From assembly GCA_027079895.1 (NCBI GenBank), contig JALWUZ010000075.1:1-8501 (forward strand): 8,501 bases of DNA. The letters are read 5' to 3'. Below, one piece after another: positions 1-5,540 of the stretch. The DNA is from Anaerolineae bacterium. Lineage in GTDB: Bacteria; Chloroflexota; Anaerolineae; B4-G1. Below the pieces are notes generated by a model that did no database searches, had not been told where the DNA came from, and saw only the letters and a list, made by a program, of their open reading frames with translations. Numbering within the stretch: the first letter of the stretch is position 1; every line of letters starts with the position of its first letter. The translations under genes were made by a program, and so were the position numbers.

Positions 1-2
1 TG

Positions 3-920
3 CACGCCAGCCACCAGTCGGCGGGGGTGCTCGACGGCTGCGGCGACCCCGCCCCGTTCCCCGGCTGCGTCACGCTGTGGAAGAGTCACGACGGCGGGGC
101 GCACTTCGCCCTGGAATCGCCCCGCTGCCTGTTCCCCTGTTCCGCCTGTCCCTGCACCGCCGAGCATCCCAATCAGCAGCAGTACCCGCGCGTCTCCTTC
201 GCCGACGGACAGGCTTACATGGTTTACGAGTGGGGGGCGGGGACGTATCTGCGCACGTCCACCGACGGGCTGCACTGGTCGGGCGAGGCCCACGTCCCCG
301 CCACGGGGCAATGGCAGGCGGAGGAGGGGCAGTGTCCTCCGGCAGCGGCCATCGGCGAGCACCCGAATATCTACAACGAGGCGGAATACGGCAACTGCCT
401 GGTCGGTGCGCCTCCGGGCCTCTACGTGGAGGGGGAGACGCTGTATGTCTTCGTCGGCCTGGGACGTGACCCCGGTCACATGGGCTGTCTGAAGGGGAGC
501 CGGTACGCCGGGGCCGGCGGGCTGCGGTGGTGCGCGTCCAACCCGCTCTTCGGCGCGGAGAACGGCTACGGCCCGCCGGAGGCTCGCGGCGCAGACGCCA
601 ATCCCTACTTCGAGTACCGCACCATCTCCTCCGCCGACGTGGTGCGGGTGGGCGACCACTACTACATGGCCTACGAGGGAGTGCGCGGGCCCAGCGACCC
701 GACCGTCGTAGATGACCAGTTCGGCCTGGGGTTCGCCCGCAGCGTCGGCCCGGCGATTGACGGCCCCTGGGAGAAGTACCCCGGCAATCCGGTCATCATG
801 GACGTGGCGAACAACTGGGGCATCGGCCACGCCGATCTGGTGCTCGTCGGCCCGGCGACCTATCTCTACACGGCGACTTCGACGACGACGCGCGGGCGGT
901 ACGTGCTGGTGCGCCGCTGA
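3..920 (+). CDS. Secreted-type beta-propeller (sialidase/GH43-like) protein, 3' part
   Basis: The frame is open to the left edge (reads HASHQSAGV before the first GTG at 27), so the true start and any signal peptide lie outside the window and the GTG at 27 is probably internal. About 305 residues are seen. Sialidase-type Asp boxes are visible: SHDGGAHF (nt 84-107) and a shorter variant STDGLHW. Repeated short beta-strand phrases (YMVYEWG, YYMAYEGV, LYVFVGLG) and the ending GHADLVLV...TYLYTATS are typical of five-bladed propellers of glycoside hydrolase/sialidase type. The N-terminal part is cysteine-rich, including C-x3-C-x2-C-x-C at nt 126-155, suggesting disulfides in an exported protein. 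Substrate and catalytic residues cannot be assigned, so the enzyme activity is only a possibility. It ends 10 bp from the convergent rsmG. Confidence 0.7.
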   Translation, partial: HASHQSAGVLDGCGDPAPFPGCVTLWKSHDGGAHFALESPRCLFPCSACPCTAEHPNQQQYPRVSFADGQAYMVYEWGAGTYLRTSTDGLHWSGEAHVPATGQWQAEEGQCPPAAAIGEHPNIYNEAEYGNCLVGAPPGLYVEGETLYVFVGLGRDPGHMGCLKGSRYAGAGGLRWCASNPLFGAENGYGPPEARGADANPYFEYRTISSADVVRVGDHYYMAYEGVRGPSDPTVVDDQFGLGFARSVGPAIDGPWEKYPGNPVIMDVANNWGIGHADLVLVGPATYLYTATSTTTRGRYVLVRR

Positions 921-930
921 TGGGAGGGGG

Positions 931-1662
931 TCACAGCGGCCTCTTAGAGGGTATACCGGGCCGCCGGGGATATTTCTCCGGCGTGGCGGCCACCTTGTCC
1001 ACGATGACCAGGTAGCGGGTCTCCGCCAGGCCGCGCAGGTGGACGGGCAGCAGTTGCCGCACCCGCCCCCCCAGGGTAGTGATGGCCCGGTCGGCGGCGT
1101 GGACTTCGGCGGCGGCGCGGTCGCCTTTCTGGGCCAGGGCCGCGCCCCCGACCCGCACCAGCGGCAGGAGGTATTCGGCCAACGTCGGCATCTCCGCCAC
1201 CGCGCGGGCCAGAGCCCAGTCGTACCGCTCGCGGTGGGCCGGGTCGCGCCCCAGGGTCTCCGCCCGCCCGTGGATGACCACGACCCCCTTCAATCCCAGG
1301 AGGCCGATGAGGTGCCGCAGGAAGACGACTTTCTTGTGAGTGGCCTCCAACAGCGTCAGGCGCATTCCGGGGCAGATGATTTTGAGGGGGAGGCCGGGGA
1401 AGCCCGCGCCGGTGCCCAGGTCAATCACCCGTGCGCCGGCGGACAGTTCCCGGCGCGGTAGGGCGCGGAGGCAGGAGAGGGAATCCAGGAAGTGGCGCAC
1501 CAGTATCCCCTCGCGGTCGGTGATGGCGGTCAGGTTGAAGCGGGTGTTCCAGTCCGCCAGTTCCCGACGGTACAGGTCGAAGGCGGCCAGGGTGCGCTCG
1601 CCGAGGACGAGGCCCAGTTCGCGGGCTCCTGCTACCAGCGGTTCCATATCACCGGTGCGCAT
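931..1662 (-). CDS. rsmG: 16S rRNA (guanine-527-N7)-methyltransferase RsmG
   Basis: RsmG (GidB) uses S-adenosylmethionine to methylate N7 of G527 in the 530 loop of 16S rRNA; its loss is known in several bacteria to give low-level streptomycin resistance. The 243-residue protein has the family hallmarks in order: FNLTAI (42-47), HFLDSL (57-62), the SAM-binding loop VIDLGTGAGFPGLPL (79-93), LLEATHKKVVFL (104-115), GRAE (132-135), RAVA (153-156), ALAQKG (175-180) and the usual C-terminal YPRRPGIPSKRPL. Length and both ends are normal, so it looks intact. An in-frame ATG five codons downstream (Met6) is an alternative start; neither has a clear Shine-Dalgarno sequence. It is not beside mnmG or parAB here, unlike in many genomes, but sits alone between a propeller gene and a divergent acetyltransferase. 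Confidence 0.96.
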   Translation of the reverse strand: MRTGDMEPLVAGARELGLVLGERTLAAFDLYRRELADWNTRFNLTAITDREGILVRHFLDSLSCLRALPRRELSAGARVIDLGTGAGFPGLPLKIICPGMRLTLLEATHKKVVFLRHLIGLLGLKGVVVIHGRAETLGRDPAHRERYDWALARAVAEMPTLAEYLLPLVRVGGAALAQKGDRAAAEVHAADRAITTLGGRVRQLLPVHLRGLAETRYLVIVDKVAATPEKYPRRPGIPSKRPL

Positions 1663-1671
1663 GGCGGAAGG

Positions 1672-1700
1672 ATGATAGCATAAGATGGCCGATTTGGAAA
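1672..1700 (-). promoter_or_regulatory. Candidate promoter for rsmG
   Basis: On the minus strand, a -35-like TTTCCA (1700-1695) and a -10 TATCAT (1677-1672, 5 of 6 consensus bases) are separated by 17 nt. The -10 ends only 9 nt before the rsmG ATG, so a transcript from it would be leaderless or nearly so, matching the lack of a ribosome-binding site. The -35 lies inside the first codons of the divergent acetyltransferase gene. It is a pattern match only. Confidence 0.4.
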
Positions 1701-2401
1701 GTCTCCGTTTGAAAGTGCGCCAGTTGCTCCACTTCTCCGCCCCGACGGACGCGCTGGCGGTCTACTACGCTTTCTACCACGACGACAAGCGCACCCGGTT
1801 GCACGTTCACGAGGGACGGGACGGGCGGCCCGACGGGTTCGTCGCCATCTGCCAGACGGGACAGCGGTTGTTCGCGCCGACGGTGGTGCTGCGCACGCCG
1901 GACGCGCGGGTGGCGGTCACGCTGCTACGGGAGGCGCTGGTGCCGCACCGCCCTTACTACATCGTCACGACGCCGGACCTGCGGGAACCGGTCACCGAGG
2001 TGATGGAGATCGAGAGGCCGGAGGTCAACCACATCTACCAACTGGACCTGTTCCGCATGCCGTTCTCCATCAACATCCTGGTCGAGGCGGAGATGGGCCC
2101 GCGAGACCTGCCCCGTTTCATCATCCGCTCGCAGGGGGAGGTGGCGGCGGAGGCGGGCATCAGTTGGGCCTCGCCGCACTTCGCCGAGTTGTTCGTGCGC
2201 ACGGCCCCAGACGCCCGGCGGCGCGGATGGGGACAGGCGGTGCTGCTGGCCTGCACAACCTGGGTGGTGCGTTCGGGGCGGCAGCCGTTGTACGTGGTCA
2301 ATCGGGGGAACAAGGCCAGTATCGCGTTGGCGGAGTCCGTCGGCTTCGTGGACACCGGAGCGCGGGAGTTCGCCGGAGAGGGGGTCTGCCGTGGAAGTTG
2401 A
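1685..2401 (+). CDS. GNAT-family N-acetyltransferase
   Basis: This 238-residue protein has a C-terminal GNAT fold. Motif A is FVRTAPDARRRGWGQAV (170-186), with the acetyl-CoA pyrophosphate loop R178-x-x-G181-x-G183. It is followed by YVVNRGNKASIALAESVGF (203-221), the usual Asn/Ser then LAExxGF of motif B. The N-terminal 130 residues are less conserved and probably form an extra GNAT-like or substrate-binding half. The acceptor substrate is unknown. The ATG at 1685 is the first start after an in-frame TAG at 1676-1678, with a weak GGAAGGA at 1666-1672, 12 nt upstream. The gene's end overlaps the thyX start by 11 bp, so the two are probably co-transcribed; no functional link to thymidylate synthesis is known. 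It is divergent from rsmG with only 22 bp between them. Confidence 0.85.
   Translation: MADLESLRLKVRQLLHFSAPTDALAVYYAFYHDDKRTRLHVHEGRDGRPDGFVAICQTGQRLFAPTVVLRTPDARVAVTLLREALVPHRPYYIVTTPDLREPVTEVMEIERPEVNHIYQLDLFRMPFSINILVEAEMGPRDLPRFIIRSQGEVAAEAGISWASPHFAELFVRTAPDARRRGWGQAVLLACTTWVVRSGRQPLYVVNRGNKASIALAESVGFVDTGAREFAGEGVCRGS
2375..2384 (+). promoter_or_regulatory. Ribosome-binding site for thyX
   Basis: The purine run GGAGAGGGGG lies inside the end of the acetyltransferase gene, 6 nt before the GTG at 2391. It supports that GTG as the thyX start and the 11-bp gene overlap. Confidence 0.65.
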
Positions 2402-3023
2402 GTTGCTCGCCATCACCCGCTACCTGCGGGGGAAGGGGACGCCGGAGGAGTTGTTGGAACACGCCGGGCGGGTCTGTTATCGCAGCGCGGGGCGCGGGGA
2501 GCCGGGGAAGTTCCTGCGGGCCCGCATCCGGGAGGGGCATCTGAGCCTGATCGAGCACGCCGCGGCGACCTTCGAGGTCAGCGGCATCTCGCGGGCCTGT
2601 TCGCACCAGTTGGTGCGCCACCGCCTCGCCAGTTACTCCCAGGAAAGCCAGCGATACGTGGCGATGGACGACCCAGAATGGGTGCTGCCGCCGGCCATCG
2701 CGGAAAACAAGGCGGCGCGGGAGATTTGGGAGGGGTTCGCGGAGAACGTGCGGGCCGCTTACCGTGCCCTGAGGGAGCTGGGAATCCGCAAGGAGGACGC
2801 CCGTTTCGTGTTGCCGAACGGGACGGCGACTCGGATCGTCGTCACGATGAACTTCCGGGAGTTGCTGCACTTCTTCCGGCTGCGCATCTCGCCCGCCGCC
2901 CAGTGGGAGATTCGTGAAGTGGGGGTGCGGATGTTGGAGTTGGTGTATCCGTATGCTCCCAACGTGTTCGGGGAGGTATGGGACGAGGTGCAGCGGAGCG
3001 GGTGGGCGGACGGCGGGCAGTGA
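2391..3023 (+). CDS. thyX: Flavin-dependent thymidylate synthase ThyX
   Basis: ThyX makes dTMP from dUMP using methylene-tetrahydrofolate as carbon donor and FAD/NADPH as reductant, replacing ThyA. The 210-residue length fits the family. The diagnostic RHR-x7-S motif is at 76-86 (RHRLASYSQES), continuing QRY. Also present are an early CYRS (29-32), EGHLSLIEHA (48-57), LPNGTATRIVVTMNFREL (141-158) and FFRLRISPAAQWEIR (161-175), all matching the ThyX flavin/dUMP-binding core. The GTG start is supported by a Shine-Dalgarno sequence 6 nt upstream, and the protein begins as typical for the family. It is translationally overlapped with the acetyltransferase. Its stop is 6 bp from the stop of the convergent membrane-protein gene, with no visible terminator between. 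No thyA is seen here. Confidence 0.96.
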   Translation: MEVELLAITRYLRGKGTPEELLEHAGRVCYRSAGRGEPGKFLRARIREGHLSLIEHAAATFEVSGISRACSHQLVRHRLASYSQESQRYVAMDDPEWVLPPAIAENKAAREIWEGFAENVRAAYRALRELGIRKEDARFVLPNGTATRIVVTMNFRELLHFFRLRISPAAQWEIREVGVRMLELVYPYAPNVFGEVWDEVQRSGWADGGQ

Positions 3024-3029
3024 GCCGTC

Positions 3030-3404
3030 TCAGGCCGTCGCCATCTGCGCCCGCGTGCGTCTCCGGGCCACGACGAACACGATCGCCCCGATCACCGAGG
3101 CGATGGACAGCAGCGAGCCGACCGCCGCCGCGCCGATCAGCGTCGCCCGGCGGAGCCGGCGGCTGAACGAGACCTGCTGTCGGGCGTTCGCCACCAGTTC
3201 GCGCCCCAGGCTCTGCACGAAGGCCGCCGACGGGTGTACCGGCTGCATCTGACGGTGCAACTGAACGGCGAGTTGCATCAGCGGGGCGACCTGGGCCTGC
3301 TCCTCCGCCGTCAAGACAACGGGGGGCGGCGCGGCCGTCGTCCCGGCGACCAGGCTGTCGGCGTGGGCTGCCAATGCCTCCACGATCTGCTTCTTACTCC
3401 TCAC
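3030..3404 (-). CDS. Small single-pass membrane protein, candidate anti-sigma factor
   Basis: This 124-residue protein is encoded directly after the ECF sigma gene with a 4-bp GTGA overlap, and its GTG start has a strong AGGAGGA 5 nt upstream. The N-terminal about 85 residues look soluble (a predicted helix around EEQAQVAPLMQLAVQLHRQM). A segment HPSAAFVQSLGREL (57-70) resembles the 'P..F...L...L' stretch often seen before the membrane span in sigma-linked membrane proteins. One hydrophobic span (about 88-112) is flanked by RRLRR before and ARRRTR after. There is almost nothing after the membrane helix, so no extracytoplasmic sensor domain is present. It lacks the HxxxCxxC zinc-binding anti-sigma motif. 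The anti-sigma role is inferred from coupling, topology and position only; I recognise no named family. Confidence 0.75.
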   Translation of the reverse strand: MRSKKQIVEALAAHADSLVAGTTAAPPPVVLTAEEQAQVAPLMQLAVQLHRQMQPVHPSAAFVQSLGRELVANARQQVSFSRRLRRATLIGAAAVGSLLSIASVIGAIVFVVARRRTRAQMATA

Positions 3405-3961
3405 GGCTCTCCTCCTGCAAATTCCGCCCCCAACTCCTCCCGCAGGGCGATCAGCGTCCGGTGATAGAGCGACTTGATGGCCCCGACGGACCGGCCCATC
3501 ACTTGAGCGATCTCGGCGTTGCTCATCTGGTCAACGAACTTGAGGATGATCAACTGCTGCCGGTCTGGGGGCAGGCGGCGCACTGCGGCCAGCAACCGCT
3601 CCCGTTCCTCTTTCTCTTCGGCAGCGGAGCGCGGGTCGTCGTGCTCAAGCGTGGACACCAGCAGATCGTCGAGGGAGACGACCGGACGGCGGCTCCTGTC
3701 CCGGTGCCAGTTCGCCACCACGTTGTGCGCTACGCGGTACAGGTAGGCGATGAATGGCGCACCCTGATCCACGTAGTTGTGGAAGTGCTTCAGGGCCCGA
3801 TAGAACGTCCGCGCCGTCAGATCCTCGGCGTCGTGGTGATTGCCGGTGCGATAGTAGATGTAATTGTAGACGCGGTCAACGTACCGCTCGTACAGCAAGC
3901 CGAACGCCTCCGGGTCCTCTTTAGCGCGGGCGATGAGTACCGAATCGCTCTCGACGGTCAT
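3401..3961 (-). CDS. RNA polymerase ECF-type sigma factor
   Basis: This 186-residue sigma-70 family protein has only regions 2 and 4. Region 2 spans about 14-90, with AFGLLYERYVDRVYNYIYYRTGN and DAEDLTARTFYRAL (44-57), the core-binding and -10 recognition part. WHRDRSRR follows at 85-92. An acidic linker (about 93-120) leads to region 4 at about 122-175 (LLAAVRRLPPDRQQLIILKF, then helix-turn-helix MSNAEIAQVMGRSVGAIKSLYHRTLIAL), which reads -35 elements. It would redirect RNA polymerase to a specific regulon. The ATG at 3961 has GAGAGG about 9 nt upstream on its strand. Its stop overlaps the start of the membrane-protein gene, the usual sigma/anti-sigma arrangement. The promoter in front looks sigma-70-like, with no obvious self-regulated ECF site. 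The signal and regulon are unknown. Confidence 0.93.
   Translation of the reverse strand: MTVESDSVLIARAKEDPEAFGLLYERYVDRVYNYIYYRTGNHHDAEDLTARTFYRALKHFHNYVDQGAPFIAYLYRVAHNVVANWHRDRSRRPVVSLDDLLVSTLEHDDPRSAAEEKEERERLLAAVRRLPPDRQQLIILKFVDQMSNAEIAQVMGRSVGAIKSLYHRTLIALREELGAEFAGGEP
3410..3416 (-). promoter_or_regulatory. Ribosome-binding site for the candidate anti-sigma gene
   Basis: AGGAGGA on the minus strand sits 5 nt before the GTG at 3404, inside the last codons of the sigma gene. It fixes the start and supports translational coupling through the GTGA overlap. Confidence 0.75.
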
Positions 3962-4061
3962 CGGGTCAGCCTCTCGCCGCCTCCGGGGACGTGGCTCTCA
4001 GCGGTAAAAACACCGTAACGCGCCCCCGGTTGCGGCCTGCGTCGTGCCTGGGTCTGGGGGG

Positions 4062-4090
4062 AGTATAACATCGGAACAGTTACCGGTCAA
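4062..4090 (-). promoter_or_regulatory. Sigma-70-type promoter for the sigma/membrane-protein pair
   Basis: On the minus strand, TTGACC (4090-4085) and TATACT (4067-4062) are separated by exactly 17 nt, each matching 5 of 6 housekeeping consensus bases. Transcription would start near 4055 and leave an untranslated leader of roughly 95 nt before the ATG at 3961. The leader contains CCCCC/GGGGG complementarity and a small CGGT...ACCG inverted repeat, so folding is possible, but no known riboswitch was recognised. Confidence 0.65.
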
Positions 4091-4123
4091 CCGCAGCGAC
4101 GACGAGGTCGCGTCGCACCTGAT

Positions 4124-4151
4124 TTGCCATCCCCCCAACCTATGGTACACT
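4124..4151 (+). promoter_or_regulatory. Sigma-70-type promoter for the transaldolase operon
   Basis: TTGCCA (4124-4129, 5 of 6) and TACACT (4146-4151, 4 of 6) are separated by 16 nt. The start of transcription would be near 4158, about 33 nt before the ATG at 4191, leaving room for the Shine-Dalgarno sequence at 4178-4184. It lies back to back with the promoter at 4062-4090. Confidence 0.55.
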
Positions 4152-4177
4152 TGCAGCCGCCGGACACCAGAATCAAC

Positions 4178-4184
4178 AGGAGGT
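4178..4184 (+). promoter_or_regulatory. Ribosome-binding site deciding the transaldolase start
   Basis: A perfect AGGAGGT lies 6 nt before the ATG at 4191. It rules out the longer in-frame reading from 4044, whose extra N-terminal residues match nothing in the family and would run through the predicted promoter. Confidence 0.85.
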
Positions 4185-4190
4185 ACGTCA

Positions 4191-4847
4191 ATGGCACAGA
4201 TTTTCCTGGACACCGCGAGCATTGACGAGGTCCGCGAGGCCGCCGCCTGGGGCATACTCGACGGCGTCACCACCAACCCCACGCTGATGATGCGGGCCGG
4301 CACCGCCGACCTCAAGGAGAACACCCTGGCGATCGTCTCCATCGTCCAGGGGCCGGTGAGCGCGGAGGTGCTGAGCACCGACGCCGCCGGGATGATCGAG
4401 GAGGCCCGCGAAATCCTCTCCTGGTCGGAGCACGTCTTCGTCAAAATCCCCGTCACCGTCGAGGGGCTGAAGGCGATGAAGGAGATCTCCGCCTGGCCGA
4501 ACGGACGTGTCAACGCCACCCTGATCTTTTCCGCCAATCAAGCCTACCTGGCCGCCAAAGCCGGGGCTACTTACGCCTCCGTCTTCGTCGGGCGGATGGA
4601 CGACGCCGGTCTCGACGGCATGGAAGTGGTCGCCCAGGCGCGGGAGATCTTCGACAACTACGGCTTCGATTGTCAGGTGCTGGCGGCCAGCATCCGCCAC
4701 CCGGCCCACGTCCTGGACGCGCTCCTGGTCGGCGCGGACATCATCACCATGCCCTTCGGCGTCTTGCAGAAGATGATCCGCAGCCCCTTCACCGACGCGG
4801 GGGTGGAGAAGTTCCTGCAAGATTGGGAGCGGGCGCAGGGGAAGTAG
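4191..4847 (+). CDS. tal: Transaldolase, small TalC/Fsa-type
   Basis: This 218-residue class I aldolase of the short transaldolase subfamily transfers the dihydroxyacetone unit between sugar phosphates (sedoheptulose-7-P plus glyceraldehyde-3-P to erythrose-4-P plus fructose-6-P) in the non-oxidative pentose phosphate pathway. Visible landmarks are FLDTASIDEV (5-14), GVTTNPTLM (25-33), the Schiff-base lysine K85 in VFVKIPVT, NATLIFSANQAYLAAKAGATYASVFVGRMDD (108-138), AASIRHPAHVLDA (165-177) and ITMPFGVLQKM (185-195). Glu59 (SAEV) and Phe132 (SVFVGR) occupy positions where E. coli fructose-6-phosphate aldolase has Gln59 and Tyr131. Transaldolase is therefore more likely than Fsa, although automatic annotation may say 'fsa'. 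It is the first gene of the run ending in the beta-grasp gene, 33 bp before cvpA. Confidence 0.94.
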   Translation: MAQIFLDTASIDEVREAAAWGILDGVTTNPTLMMRAGTADLKENTLAIVSIVQGPVSAEVLSTDAAGMIEEAREILSWSEHVFVKIPVTVEGLKAMKEISAWPNGRVNATLIFSANQAYLAAKAGATYASVFVGRMDDAGLDGMEVVAQAREIFDNYGFDCQVLAASIRHPAHVLDALLVGADIITMPFGVLQKMIRSPFTDAGVEKFLQDWERAQGK

Positions 4848-4868
4848 TCCCCGCTCCCGCGAACCGTC

Positions 4869-4874
4869 AGGAGG
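4869..4874 (+). promoter_or_regulatory. Ribosome-binding site for the CvpA-like gene
   Basis: AGGAGG lies 6 nt before the ATG at 4881, within the 33-bp gap after the transaldolase stop. It confirms the start; no terminator-like hairpin is seen in this gap. Confidence 0.75.
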
Positions 4875-4880
4875 CCGACT

Positions 4881-5540
4881 ATGCCACACTCACAGGACGA
4901 GTCCCACCAAAAAGCCATTCCGCTGCTCGTCATCGGCACGCTGGGCACCGTCTCCATTGTCGCCTTCAAGTTCCTGGTGCCGGCCACCACCGCCCTGGAC
5001 ATTCTGCTCGCTTTCGTCATCGTCCCCTTCGCCGCCGTCGGCTACAGCAAGGGACTGGTGCGCGGACTGCTGACGGTGGGCGTGCTCTACATCACTACGG
5101 GGCTGGCCGCTACCCTCTACCCCTCCATCTCACCCTACACCGGCGCCATCCGCCAGTTGCTGCACGGCAACGTGAACGTCGTCATCGGGCAGGGGATTGA
5201 CCGGGCGGCAATGTCGCTCGCTTTCCTCGTCCTCTGGCTGCTGTTCTGGATCATCCTGGGGCTGCTGGTCAAGGTGACTTTCCCGGAAACCAGCCTCCCG
5301 GCCCTCGGTATCCTGGACAACCTGGGGGGGCTGCTGGTCTACACCCTCATCGGCGTCCTGGTGGCCTCCCTGCTCTTCGCCGCCCTCGGCTACGGCTGGG
5401 CCCCCGCCGCCCACGACCGCGCTTACTTGCGGCCGGCTTTCAATCAGGTGCTCCGCATTCACTACTTCATCCAGTCCTTTTGGTTCCTGCGCCGCCCCCC
5501 CGCCATCTACGTCTACGACCTGAACCTGCCCGGTGGATAG
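4881..5540 (+). CDS. CvpA-family integral membrane protein
   Basis: This 219-residue protein has about five hydrophobic spans (roughly 13-32, 38-56, 62-80, 110-131 and 149-170). It carries the CvpA pattern: D40-ILLAFVIVPFAAVGYSKGLVRGLL, with the conserved Gly-x-x-x-Gly-hydrophobic-Arg-Gly stretch after span two, and later LPALGILDNLGGLLVYTLIGVL, matching the family's 'D...G...G' segment at the start of the last span. Family members are linked to colicin V production in E. coli and, more widely, envelope functions; the molecular role is unsettled. The C-terminal about 50 residues (YGWAPAAHDRAYLRP onward) are soluble and extended. The gene overlaps the mutS2 start by 8 bp. A cvpA-like gene near mutS2 is known in Firmicutes (there with polX), supporting both calls. 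Confidence 0.82.
   Translation: MPHSQDESHQKAIPLLVIGTLGTVSIVAFKFLVPATTALDILLAFVIVPFAAVGYSKGLVRGLLTVGVLYITTGLAATLYPSISPYTGAIRQLLHGNVNVVIGQGIDRAAMSLAFLVLWLLFWIILGLLVKVTFPETSLPALGILDNLGGLLVYTLIGVLVASLLFAALGYGWAPAAHDRAYLRPAFNQVLRIHYFIQSFWFLRRPPAIYVYDLNLPGG

Noticed and set aside
126..155. C-x3-C-x2-C resembling a radical-SAM cluster motif
   Set aside because: The surrounding protein is an all-beta propeller with Asp boxes, not a TIM barrel, and none of the other radical-SAM motifs is present.
936..964. GCGGCC...GGCCGC inverted repeat, plus CCTCT-T-AGAGG, near the convergent junction of the propeller gene and rsmG as a terminator
   Set aside because: The large stem has a 17-nt loop, the small stem is only 5 bp, there is no T run on either strand, and both lie in rsmG coding sequence. 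It is too weak to call.
4073..4100. GGAAC at 4073-4077 as the -35 of an ECF-type autoregulated promoter
   Set aside because: No matching CGTC-type -10 lies at 16-17 nt, and it points toward the transaldolase rather than the sigma gene.
4044..4190. Longer N-terminus for the transaldolase starting at 4044
   Set aside because: The extension crosses both predicted promoters and matches nothing in the family. The perfect AGGAGGT 6 nt before 4191 fixes the start there.
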